Assembly: GCA_945877805.1 (NCBI GenBank)
Contig: CAMCSM010000012.1
Coordinates: 1 to 44,036, forward strand
DNA: 44,036 nt
Reading direction: 5' to 3'
Origin: Methylacidiphilum caldifontis
GTDB lineage: Bacteria; Verrucomicrobiota; Verrucomicrobiia; Methylacidiphilales; CAMAQI01
A program made the translations under genes and the position numbers. The notes under the pieces are model-generated. The model made no database searches. It was given only the letters and a program-made list of their open reading frames with translations, and was not told the DNA's origin. Positions 22,434-31,129 of this stretch are shown piece by piece. The stretch's first letter is position 1; every line of letters starts with the position of its first letter.

Positions 22434-23375
22434 ATGTCGATTTCATTGATCATTGGTGCAGGAGGTCAGGACGGGCGACTTTTGGTCGATTTACTCAACG
22501 AGCAAAATGAAAAAGTTTGGCAAGTGGGGAATGGATGGTTTCAAAGACCTGGAGGGGAAAAAGAGGTTGGTTCAATTAAGGACGAGGCTCAAGTTCGGTC
22601 GCTGATTCAACAATCAAGACCAGATCGTATTTTTTATCTCGCCGCCTATCATCATGCCTCCTCACAAAAAGAGAGCATTGAGGAGGAAGAAATTTGGGGA
22701 AAAAGCGAAGAGGTTCATCTGCATTATTTTCGGCGGTTCTTAAATGCGGTAATCGCCGAGAAGCTGAATCCACATATTTTTTATGCCGCATCGAGCTTAG
22801 TCTTTGGTTCCCCAACTGCTGGCCTTCAAAATGAAGAGAGTGAATTAAGGCCGATCTGTGTCTATGGAATTACGAAGACGATGGGAGTCCATCTAGCGAA
22901 ATGGTACCGTGCTGAGAAAAAATTAAAAATAAGTGTCGGATATCTTTATACCCATGAATCAGCACTAAGAGGAGAGAATTTTGTCGCGAAGAAAATTGTT
23001 CGTGAACTCAAAGAGATCTCACGAAAAGAGCGGAAGGAAATGGTTCTTGGAGATTTAAGCGCACAAGTCGATTGGGGATATGCCCCTGACTATGTACGAG
23101 CGATGGAATTAATCTCACGGAATCCGCAGGGAGAGGATTATATCATTGCAACGGGAGAATCTCACGGCGTTGGAGAATTCGCCGAGATCGTATGTGATGA
23201 ATTAGGGATTGCTTTCAAAGAGGTCGTTAAAGAGGACTGTTCAAAGCTAGTGAGAAAGAAAAGAAACTTAGTCGGCGATCCTCAAAAGCTTAAGAATTTA
23301 GGATGGAGACCGAGCCTCAATTTTAAGGAAATGGTGAGAAAGCTTCTTCACGAATCGAATGGTCAGACAGTTTAA
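22434..23375 (+). CDS. GDP-mannose 4,6-dehydratase-like extended SDR
   Basis: 313-residue SDR with the N-terminal motif IIGAGGQDGRLL (6-17), resembling the TGxxGQDG of GDP-mannose 4,6-dehydratases. The catalytic pair is Y144 and K148 (YGITK), and DWGYAPDYVRAM matches the WGYAxDYV block of GMD. It probably makes a 4-keto-6-deoxy nucleotide sugar or reduces one (RMD-like); the substrate is uncertain. ATG 22434 is preferred over an in-frame TTG at 22419; neither has a clear Shine-Dalgarno. First gene after the last intergenic repeat, and followed by the dense glycosyltransferase row. Confidence 0.85.
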   Translation: MSISLIIGAGGQDGRLLVDLLNEQNEKVWQVGNGWFQRPGGEKEVGSIKDEAQVRSLIQQSRPDRIFYLAAYHHASSQKESIEEEEIWGKSEEVHLHYFRRFLNAVIAEKLNPHIFYAASSLVFGSPTAGLQNEESELRPICVYGITKTMGVHLAKWYRAEKKLKISVGYLYTHESALRGENFVAKKIVRELKEISRKERKEMVLGDLSAQVDWGYAPDYVRAMELISRNPQGEDYIIATGESHGVGEFAEIVCDELGIAFKEVVKEDCSKLVRKKRNLVGDPQKLKNLGWRPSLNFKEMVRKLLHESNGQTV

Positions 23376-23395
23376 AAAATATAACTATAAAGAGT

Positions 23396-24832
23396 ATGAA
23401 AAACGAACTTTTGATCATGATTCCGACCTATAACGAAGTCGAGAACGCACCGCGAATATTTCTTGAGATTGTCGCGACAGGAGTTCCCGCCGATGTTCTT
23501 TTTATTGATGACTGTTCTCCCGATGGGACGGGGGATGCCGTTGAAAAACTGACGCCGAATCATCCAAATCTCACCCTCATCCGACGGGAAGGAAAATTAG
23601 GGATCGGGAGCGCTCACTTAACAGGAATTAGGTATGCGTACGAAAAAGGTTACAAAAAGCTGTTAACAATGGATTGTGATTTCACCCATAATCCAGCCGA
23701 TATTCCGCGCCTGATTCAGGCACTGGAGGGTCATGAAATCGCCTTAGGCTCCCGCTATCTAAAGAGCGGCAGTTTGTCAGAATGGAATCCGTTGAGAAAA
23801 TGTATTACCGTTTTCGCTCATTTTCTTACGAAAATATTATTAGGATTAGAGGAGGATGCCAGTGGCGCTTTCCGCATTTATAATCTCGAAAAAATTTCGA
23901 TCGATATTTTTAAAATTATTACGGCAAGAAGTTACTCTTTTTTCTTTGAAAGCTTATTTATTTTAAGAAAGAATGGCTGTCATGTGAATCAGATTCCGAT
24001 TCATCTTTCTGCGCGAACTTATGGGAGTTCGAAGATGTCGATTTCTGAGGCGGCAAGAAGCTTCCGTTTTTTAATTGCACTATTTCTTGGGAACAGCTCT
24101 TGTCCTGAACAGTTCCGAGCGACATCAATTGTCGTAAAGCCTCAAGAGGGGTTAAGTGATCCTCAAGGCTGGGATCCTTACTGGAATAAAAAAGGGAGTG
24201 CGAGCGGACTTCTTTATCAAGTCATCGCCTCATACTATCGTCAGATAGTGATTCGACCAAATTTAGAATATTGGATGAAGAGCGCCTTTCCAATCGGGAC
24301 TCGATTGCTTCATGCGGGGAGTGGAAGCGGTCAAGTTGATCGCTATTTACACAATCGCTGGAAAGTTACAGGACTTGATATCTCTCTTTCGGCGCTTCGA
24401 CAATATGCCGTTAATAATCCACAAGCATACAGTGTCGAACATGGAACAATTATGAAACTTCATTTTGAAGCAGAGAGTTTTGAAGGGATTTATAATTTAG
24501 GAGTGATGGAGCACTTTGAAGTATCGGAAATACAACTCATTTTAAAAGAGTTTTATCGTGTATTAAAACCGGGGGGAAAGGTGCTTCTTTTTTGGCCTCA
24601 TGCCTTTTCAATAAGCGTCGCCATCTTAAAAGGAGTTCACAAAGTTTTAAAAGCGACCTCAAAAACATTTACGGAGTTACACCCTGCTGAGATTACGTAT
24701 ATCCGATCTCGAAAACAGGCAGAGGAACTCATTGCAGAAAGTGGATTTCGTCTCATCGATTATTCTTTTGGCCCTCGGGATTGCTGGGTTCAAAGTGTTA
24801 TCATTTTAGAAAAGAAGGCGGGAGATGAATAG
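23396..24832 (+). CDS. GT2 glycosyltransferase (dolichyl-phosphate-mannose-synthase-like) fused to SAM methyltransferase
   Basis: 478-residue fusion. Residues 1 to about 235 form a GT-A glycosyltransferase of family 2, polyprenol-phosphate-mannose synthase type (MIPTYNE; FIDDCSPDGTGD; TMDCDFTHNP with D93/D95; GSRY). It lacks the C-terminal membrane helices of some relatives. Residues about 255-478 are a class I methyltransferase (GWDPYWNKK start, motif I LLHAGSGSGQ at 304-313, LKPGGKVLLF). The reading frame is continuous. A natural guess is coupled sugar transfer and methylation of the same glycan or lipid carrier. The gene overlaps wzt by 8 bp, indicating translational coupling. Confidence 0.88.
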   Translation: MKNELLIMIPTYNEVENAPRIFLEIVATGVPADVLFIDDCSPDGTGDAVEKLTPNHPNLTLIRREGKLGIGSAHLTGIRYAYEKGYKKLLTMDCDFTHNPADIPRLIQALEGHEIALGSRYLKSGSLSEWNPLRKCITVFAHFLTKILLGLEEDASGAFRIYNLEKISIDIFKIITARSYSFFFESLFILRKNGCHVNQIPIHLSARTYGSSKMSISEAARSFRFLIALFLGNSSCPEQFRATSIVVKPQEGLSDPQGWDPYWNKKGSASGLLYQVIASYYRQIVIRPNLEYWMKSAFPIGTRLLHAGSGSGQVDRYLHNRWKVTGLDISLSALRQYAVNNPQAYSVEHGTIMKLHFEAESFEGIYNLGVMEHFEVSEIQLILKEFYRVLKPGGKVLLFWPHAFSISVAILKGVHKVLKATSKTFTELHPAEITYIRSRKQAEELIAESGFRLIDYSFGPRDCWVQSVIILEKKAGDE

Positions 24833-26114
24833 CGATATTGTTTTAAAAGTAGAGAATGTTTCGAAACGCTATGAAATTGGCGTTAAGAAAACCTCTTCCG
24901 GGGGGCTACGCCATGTTTTAGAGGAGGGGCTGCAAAATATTATTCGCTGGAGACCAGGAAAACAGAAAGAAAGAATCGATTCCCCGAGAGATTTTTGGGC
25001 TTTGAGAGATATCTCTTTTGAAGTGAAAGAGGGAGATGTTTTAGGAATTGTGGGGAGGAATGGAGCCGGGAAAAGCACCTTACTGAAGATTTTGAGTCGG
25101 ATTACTCAACCGACGGAGGGGCGCGTGAGAATTCGAGGGAGGGTGGCAAGCTTATTAGAAGTAGGAACGGGGTTTCATCCTGAACTTACTGGCCGCGAAA
25201 ATGTTTTTTTGAACGGAACGATTCTTGGGATGACACGTAAAGAGATTAGTCGTAAATTTGATGCGATTGTTGCCTTCTCTGAAATTGATCAATTTATTGA
25301 TACTCCGGTCAAAAAATATTCCTCGGGGATGTACGTGCGCTTGGCCTTTGCGGTTGCCGCTCATTTAGATCCTGAAATATTAGTGGTCGACGAAGTTTTA
25401 GCGGTCGGGGATGCGCAGTTTCAAAAGAAATGTTTGGGGAAAATGGAGTCGGTGAGTAAGGAAGGAAGAACGGTTTTATTTGTCAGTCATAGTATGCCGA
25501 CGATTACGGCACTTTGTCATCAAGCGTTACTGCTCGATCAAGGGAGGATTAAAAGAATCGATGCAGTGTCGAAGGTTGTTCTGGATTATTATGGAGCAAC
25601 TCAATCTGGCGCCGCGACGGTTCTTTATACGGAAAGAAATCATCGTGAGACGGAGCCGATTGGAGATCACTACGTGTGCCTCGTTGCCGCATCCACGATA
25701 GATGATGAGGGCAAATCACAAGTGGAGATTGATATTGAAAGGGGATTAGGGATAGAAGTTGACTATGAAGTGCTTGAAAAGCGTTCTGTTGATCCAGTTG
25801 TAAATCTTCATTTTTTTACAGCAGATGGAGTTTGTGCCTTTATCAGCATGCCGCCACCAATCAAAGCCCCTGCCCCCGGAAAATATCGTGCCCGCTGTCT
25901 GATTCCGAAGAATTTTTTGAATGAAGGGGCCTATTTTGTAAGCGTTGGGATTGCCAGTTTCGAAAAGGGAACCGTTGTTCACGCCTGGCAGCCGCATAGT
26001 CTTATGTTTAATATTCGAGACCAAAATGAAACAACGGTCACTCGCTCCGGTTATCATGGGGCACTTCCGGGTGCCGTACGTCCGCAGTTGAATTGGGAAT
26101 TAGGTGGAATCTAA
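24825..26114 (+). CDS. wzt: ABC transporter ATPase for O-antigen/capsule export with C-terminal glycan-binding-like domain (Wzt)
   Basis: 429-residue ATPase partner of the Wzm-type permease. The nucleotide-binding domain has Walker A GRNGAGKST (77-85), signature YSSGMYVRLA (165-174), Walker B ILVVDE (185-190) and the H-loop FVSHS. About 155 residues follow (275-429) as a beta-rich C-terminal domain, which in Wzt proteins of the O8/O9a type recognises the finished, often methylated, chain end before export. This suggests a modification-terminated, ABC-exported glycan. The permease gene is at the far upstream end of the locus (7816). It overlaps the preceding gene by 8 bp. Confidence 0.93.
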   Translation: MNSDIVLKVENVSKRYEIGVKKTSSGGLRHVLEEGLQNIIRWRPGKQKERIDSPRDFWALRDISFEVKEGDVLGIVGRNGAGKSTLLKILSRITQPTEGRVRIRGRVASLLEVGTGFHPELTGRENVFLNGTILGMTRKEISRKFDAIVAFSEIDQFIDTPVKKYSSGMYVRLAFAVAAHLDPEILVVDEVLAVGDAQFQKKCLGKMESVSKEGRTVLFVSHSMPTITALCHQALLLDQGRIKRIDAVSKVVLDYYGATQSGAATVLYTERNHRETEPIGDHYVCLVAASTIDDEGKSQVEIDIERGLGIEVDYEVLEKRSVDPVVNLHFFTADGVCAFISMPPPIKAPAPGKYRARCLIPKNFLNEGAYFVSVGIASFEKGTVVHAWQPHSLMFNIRDQNETTVTRSGYHGALPGAVRPQLNWELGGI

Positions 26115-26136
26115 AATGAATAGGGAGAGATGATTT

Positions 26137-27519
26137 ATGTTTAACTTAGGAAAGTCGAAAAATAAAATTATCGAAAAGATGGGGATGGCGCATTCCGCAT
26201 TGAGTGAGAAACGATTTACAGAAGCGATTCGTGAATACGATGAGATCCTCAAGCTTGCACCCAAGAATCTAGGATTTCAGGTTGGTCGGGCAATTATTCT
26301 TTATGAAAGTGGGGAACATGAAGCAGCAAAGAAGGCATTGCAGGAGATCATATTAAGCAATCGCAAAAATCGCAAAGCGGTCGCTGCAATCGATCGGATT
26401 GAGTATATTGAGAGGCAAAGTGCAAACCCAGAATTTAAGAAATTAAATCAGGAAATGCGACGAATCCTCAATGCGATGTGGTTAGAAATCGACAAAAAAC
26501 CGCTTTATGAACCGTCCGTTTTTTGGTCAAAGATCTGTCGCTTTCATGAATTACTATTAGAGAAATATGGAGTCGAATACTGTAAGAGAACGGTATGCCA
26601 TTATTATGGAACCTATTTCCTCTATCAATGGAATGACCCTCAAACAAAGGCACTGATTAAAGATGCCTTAGCCCATTTTTCATTTCAGCCCTTGTGGAAT
26701 GACTTTGTCTCTCCGAGTGATGTTGGTTACCATGAGCATCTTTATTTTCCTTATTATCCTATAGCAGATAGTCGTTCGAGCTTCATCCATAAGTTAGCCG
26801 TTGGGAGTTTATGGGAGTTTGCTTTAAGAAATGATGCGACAGGATGGTTAGATCGGTTAGAGGAAAAAGGGGTAGGGAATCCGATTGAGATTTACCGGAA
26901 GGGCAAAAGAATTTCACAGGATCTTGCACGTTCTGTTTTAGAGCGAAATTTGATGATGGAGCATGGGGGTTGGAGTGACAGCGATCCCATTACCGTCATG
27001 GAACTCGGTGCAGGACATGGACGGCTCGCAGAAATGATGGGACGGACAACTCGATGCCGCTATCTGATATTTGATATCCCTCCAGCCTTATTTGTCTCGC
27101 AATGGTATATTCAACAAATGTTTCCCGAAGAAAAAATATTTACCTTTCGTTCATTTGAATCGTACGAATCGATTTGCGAAGAATTGGAACAATGTCGTTT
27201 TGCTTTTTTTACTCCGAATCAAATGGAGATGTTGCCAGATCGATCTGCCGATTTATGCATCAACATTAATTCGCTGATGGAAATGAAAAACGAGCAGATA
27301 AAAAATTATATTCATCAAATCGATCGATTGACTAAAAAATTATTCTATTCGCAACAGTACTTTGACTGGACAAATACGGATGACAATATTCGAATGACAA
27401 AAGACAAATTTATTGTCGGAGAAAATTGGAAGGTTGTTTATGAAGGGAAAAGCCCATTTCAAGAATATTTTTTCATTCAGGTGTGGAAGCGGAATAAAGC
27501 TGAATTGAGCAAGAAATAG
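26137..27519 (+). CDS. TPR protein with putative sugar O-methyltransferase domain
   Basis: 460-residue protein. Residues about 10-80 hold two TPR-like helical hairpins (FTEAIREYDEILKLAPKN). From about 235 comes a region of the putative sugar O-methyltransferase type (TIGR04371/NanM-like): NPIEIYRKGKRISQDLARS, then motif I VMELGAGHGRLAEM (287-300), the FDIPPALFVSQWY block and ININSLMEM. The TPR lead suggests a partner-protein interaction. A good GGGAGAG Shine-Dalgarno precedes ATG 26137. Placed right after wzt, it is a candidate for capping or decorating the exported chain. Confidence 0.83.
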   Translation: MFNLGKSKNKIIEKMGMAHSALSEKRFTEAIREYDEILKLAPKNLGFQVGRAIILYESGEHEAAKKALQEIILSNRKNRKAVAAIDRIEYIERQSANPEFKKLNQEMRRILNAMWLEIDKKPLYEPSVFWSKICRFHELLLEKYGVEYCKRTVCHYYGTYFLYQWNDPQTKALIKDALAHFSFQPLWNDFVSPSDVGYHEHLYFPYYPIADSRSSFIHKLAVGSLWEFALRNDATGWLDRLEEKGVGNPIEIYRKGKRISQDLARSVLERNLMMEHGGWSDSDPITVMELGAGHGRLAEMMGRTTRCRYLIFDIPPALFVSQWYIQQMFPEEKIFTFRSFESYESICEELEQCRFAFFTPNQMEMLPDRSADLCININSLMEMKNEQIKNYIHQIDRLTKKLFYSQQYFDWTNTDDNIRMTKDKFIVGENWKVVYEGKSPFQEYFFIQVWKRNKAELSKK

Positions 27520-27543
27520 GCTTGATCATCAAACGATTTTATA

Positions 27544-29157
27544 ATGATAAATTTTTCAAATCTATCGGGAATTTTCGAAAGTGCATTTGCATTGTTTATC
27601 ATTGCCTTGTTCTCACGTGGATCAATTCTGATCAATCGAGGCTGGTATTGGGATGGATGGCCCTTAAGCAGTTGGATTGAAAATCAGCGTTGGGAGCCCA
27701 TGAAAAGATTTTTTGATGAGGTGGGAATGCCTGTTATTTACTATCTTCATCGTGGTTTTGGAATCTTTCGTTGTTATCGGGCTCTCTATGCCATATGTGG
27801 CTTTGTGGCGGTGTATTTTCAGTCTTTAGTGATCTATCATCTTTTATTAGCGACGGGATGGATGGATCCATCGCAAGCCCTTTTAGTTGCCGTCATCACG
27901 CTTATTTTTCCCAGTTTTCAAACAGGGAATGATTCCGCTATTGTTCCGCAATATTTATTTCCAGTAACCGCATTTTATGGGGGATGGTGGCTCGTATTTC
28001 TTGGGGAAGATTTTCAGGGGGGAACCTACTGGCTCATAAAAGTGCTTTCCATGAGTTTAATTTGGTTTGGCTTTTACTGTAATGCGACATTGGTTCTCCA
28101 TCTTGCAATGGTCTTTGTATGGATACTGATTCAGTGGGGCTCTGGGCAAGAATTGATTTCAATTTTAAAAGGGGCGGGAGTGAACATCTCGCTTCCTTTT
28201 ATATTTTGGATCGTGAAAGAGAAGTGGACGCCACGACATGGAATTTATAAAAACTATAATCGGGTGAAATTCGATTCATTCCATTATGCAGTTGCATTTT
28301 ATACAATGATCCAAAATGGTTTTTGTGCGCCGATTCAGGAGTCTTGGATCTGGGTTCGACGATCTGGTCTTGTTCTCTTTGTTATTGCGGGGCTCGGGAT
28401 ATGGGGGTTGACTCGCCCGTTTGGAGTTTGTGATTGGGAGCAGGAAAACTCTTTGCTACAAATAGCAGTCTCCTTATTTTTGTGGATGGCGGGAGCATTC
28501 GCTTATATCGCTGTCGGAAAATCATTCGCCAGAAAGGGGATATTTACAAGGAATGCGATCCTTTTTTCACTTCCCATTGCGCTTTTATTGACTGCGGTTA
28601 TGAAGAGTATTGTTACTTTAGATCCTTCACTCCAGGGACTCGTCGAGTGTCTTGTAGGGATGGGGATCGGAAGTTGGATTTTCTACGGAGTGATTCTTGG
28701 CTTAGAGTGGGAGGGTCAAACCGCCATCTATGAAGGAATCCTTTTACGACTTCGACAAAAGGGAAATTATGAGGAAGTTTCTATATGGGGAGTTATTGAT
28801 CAGCTGGATCTTGATCTTCCGACCCCAGAAAGAGCCTCAATGGTTTGGAGCTACCTCTTTGAAAGAGCTTGGAATAATCGAAAAGCTTTTGCGATTTATG
28901 GGGAAGATTTAAGGACAAATCCTAAAAAGTCGGAGCAGATAAGTGAGTGTATCGAGGATACGACACTCGGATATGATTTTCAGGAAGTGAATACCAATGG
29001 AAGACAGGGAACGATACGAATCTGTCGTGGAAAATATTTTCAAATTGAAGGATGGTGGCGTAATCCAGCAATGATTGGGCTTCTTTATCTTAAATGTCGA
29101 TTCATTCAAAAAAAGGGTAAGCAAGATTTTTTGAGCTCCTTAATTATCATAAAATGA
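27544..29157 (+). CDS. Polytopic membrane protein, possible GT-C-like enzyme
   Basis: 537 residues, not confidently recognised. The first 390 residues contain roughly ten hydrophobic helices; the last 140 are soluble, with short charged helices. A conserved-looking GWYWDGWPL near residue 35, just after the first helix and rich in aromatics with an Asp, recalls the acidic first-loop motif of GT-C glycosyltransferases that use polyprenol-phosphate sugars, but no family signature was identified. Flippase or polymerase roles are alternatives. It overlaps the downstream FkbM gene by 4 bp (ATGA), so it belongs to the same operon. Confidence 0.65.
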   Translation: MINFSNLSGIFESAFALFIIALFSRGSILINRGWYWDGWPLSSWIENQRWEPMKRFFDEVGMPVIYYLHRGFGIFRCYRALYAICGFVAVYFQSLVIYHLLLATGWMDPSQALLVAVITLIFPSFQTGNDSAIVPQYLFPVTAFYGGWWLVFLGEDFQGGTYWLIKVLSMSLIWFGFYCNATLVLHLAMVFVWILIQWGSGQELISILKGAGVNISLPFIFWIVKEKWTPRHGIYKNYNRVKFDSFHYAVAFYTMIQNGFCAPIQESWIWVRRSGLVLFVIAGLGIWGLTRPFGVCDWEQENSLLQIAVSLFLWMAGAFAYIAVGKSFARKGIFTRNAILFSLPIALLLTAVMKSIVTLDPSLQGLVECLVGMGIGSWIFYGVILGLEWEGQTAIYEGILLRLRQKGNYEEVSIWGVIDQLDLDLPTPERASMVWSYLFERAWNNRKAFAIYGEDLRTNPKKSEQISECIEDTTLGYDFQEVNTNGRQGTIRICRGKYFQIEGWWRNPAMIGLLYLKCRFIQKKGKQDFLSSLIIIK

Positions 29158-29966
29158 AGCTACCGCTATCCATCCCCTTTAGACTAAGGCATTTCTTTAA
29201 AAAATGCTATGATTCAAACTATCGCCACTATCATCAAGAATGGCAACGAATTCGTAAAATCCCCCGTTATCAGCATGGGGAAACGGAGATCGAGGGGGCG
29301 AGATTTGAATTTGTCGATAGCATTTCTTTTTTAGCGATGCGGGAGTCGATTTTTCAAAATGAGATTTATCAGTTTAAGTCAAAGTCAGAAAGTCCACTGA
29401 TTCTTGATGGAGGGGCTAATGTCGGTTTAAGTATTCGGTATTTTAAAAAAATTTATCCGAAATCGAGAATCATTGGATTTGAGCCTGATCCCAAGATATT
29501 TAAAGTTTTGGAGAGGAACTGTCGGGAGTTAGAAGGGGTCGAACTTCATGCGTGTGCGCTTTGGAAAGAGAATGGATTTCTAAATTTTAATTCGGAAGGT
29601 TCTGATGCTGGGACTTTAATGGATACCGATCGTGCAAAAACAAAAATTCAAGTGCCCACGATCCGATTGCGTGACTATCTTCAAGAATCTGTTGATTTTC
29701 TAAAGCTTGATATTGAAGGGGCTGAGGGAGAGGTGTTAAGTGATTGTGCTGAGAGGTTAAATCAAGTTTCAAACTTATTTGTTGAATACCACGGATTCGT
29801 GGACCGAGATCCCGATCTTTCTAAGTTATTAGGCACCCTAGAATCGGCCTCATTTCGATATCACATCGATTCAGATTTAATCTCCCCGAAGCCTTTTATG
29901 CAACGACATGTACGAGCAGGGATGGACAGTACATTGAATATATCGGCTTATCGTAAAACAGAATGA
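29154..29966 (+). CDS. FkbM-family methyltransferase
   Basis: 270-residue SAM-dependent methyltransferase of the FkbM family, many of which O-methylate sugars. It shows LILDGGANVGLSIRYF (82-97), IIGFEPDPKIFKVLERN and the family signature FLKLDIEGAEGEVL (182-195). Complete length. It overlaps its neighbours on both sides by 4 bp (ATGA), a sign of coupled translation within the glycan operon. The site and sugar methylated are not known. Confidence 0.9.
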   Translation: MKLPLSIPFRLRHFFKKCYDSNYRHYHQEWQRIRKIPRYQHGETEIEGARFEFVDSISFLAMRESIFQNEIYQFKSKSESPLILDGGANVGLSIRYFKKIYPKSRIIGFEPDPKIFKVLERNCRELEGVELHACALWKENGFLNFNSEGSDAGTLMDTDRAKTKIQVPTIRLRDYLQESVDFLKLDIEGAEGEVLSDCAERLNQVSNLFVEYHGFVDRDPDLSKLLGTLESASFRYHIDSDLISPKPFMQRHVRAGMDSTLNISAYRKTE

Positions 29967-31129
29967 GTGTAAGTGCTCAAGCATCGAAGAGTCGCCATGT
30001 CGGAATGATTGCCTGTATGGAGCATTCTCCGTGGGGGGGGTGTGAATGGTTATGGACGGAAACTGCTTTTGAACTTCTTAATCGAGGAGTGAAGGTCTCT
30101 ATTGTTACGAAAGAATGGGAAGAGACCCCTGAAATTCATCAGAAATTAAAAGCGGCAGGGGCAACGTTTATTACCTTTTCACCGGATAGGGAGGCTCATT
30201 GGCTCATCCGAAGAGTGATGAAATGGGGGATTCAATTTTCAAGAACTCGGGCAAAGTCGGTGGAGTGGCTTAAGAGTCGATGCCCCGATATTGTTTTAAT
30301 TTCACAGGCCTCTAATTGGGATGGGGTCGATTGGATGAATCGATGTTTAGAAAGCGGAATTCCCTATGCGACGCTATCGCATTCAGCTTCCGAGTATTTT
30401 TGGCCGAACGAGTCGCAATTGCGAAAGATGAGGGAAGGGGTGAACGGTGCGATCCATCACTATTATGTCTCTGATGCTAATAAGCAATTGAGTGAAAAAC
30501 AAATAGCCGCTTCTATTTCTCCTGCATCGATTGTTCGAAATCCGGTGCGAGTGAGTCGAACTAAGATTATTGAATGGCCGTTAATTCTGGAGGAAGTACG
30601 GCTCGCTTTTCCTGCTCGATACGAACTCCATGATAAAGGGCAATATTTATTACTTGAAGTATTAGCGATGGAAAAATGGAGATCCCGAGCTCTTTCGATT
30701 AGTTTGTATGGCGCGGGGCCGCATCAAAAAATTATTGAGGAACTCGTTCATTTTTATCGCTTAACGTCAGTGAAGATTGTTGGATATGAGAAAGATGTGG
30801 AGAAGATTTGGGCCGCGCATCACGGACTTATTTTAACCTCGCGAGTGGAAGGCTTACCAATCTCCATTGTCGAGGCGATGCTCTGTGGGCGGGTCTGCTT
30901 GGTGACTGATGCTGGGGGGAATAAAGAGCTGATTGAGGAGGGAGTGACAGGATGGGTTGCTCCATTTTATTCAGTCGCTTCGATCGACGAAATGCTCGAA
31001 AAGATGTGGGCAAAAAGAAAATTACTTTCAGAAATGGGGGTTGAGGCAAGAGAGCAAGTTTTAAAGAAGATTCCTGAGAGACCAGAATCAGAGTTTGCGG
31101 ATGATCTTATGAGAATGAGCGGAAAATGA
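29963..31129 (+). CDS. Glycosyltransferase family 4 (GT-B)
   Basis: 388-residue retaining GT-B glycosyltransferase. The N-domain has WGGCEWLWTETAFELLNRG, a typical acceptor-side start. The C-domain has SLYGAGPHQ, VGYEKD and the EX7E motif with E296 and E304 (EGLPISIVEAMLCG), followed by TDAGGNKELIEEGVTGW. Donor and acceptor are unknown. It overlaps both neighbours by 4 bp in the tightly coupled row. Confidence 0.88.
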   Translation: MSVSAQASKSRHVGMIACMEHSPWGGCEWLWTETAFELLNRGVKVSIVTKEWEETPEIHQKLKAAGATFITFSPDREAHWLIRRVMKWGIQFSRTRAKSVEWLKSRCPDIVLISQASNWDGVDWMNRCLESGIPYATLSHSASEYFWPNESQLRKMREGVNGAIHHYYVSDANKQLSEKQIAASISPASIVRNPVRVSRTKIIEWPLILEEVRLAFPARYELHDKGQYLLLEVLAMEKWRSRALSISLYGAGPHQKIIEELVHFYRLTSVKIVGYEKDVEKIWAAHHGLILTSRVEGLPISIVEAMLCGRVCLVTDAGGNKELIEEGVTGWVAPFYSVASIDEMLEKMWAKRKLLSEMGVEAREQVLKKIPERPESEFADDLMRMSGK

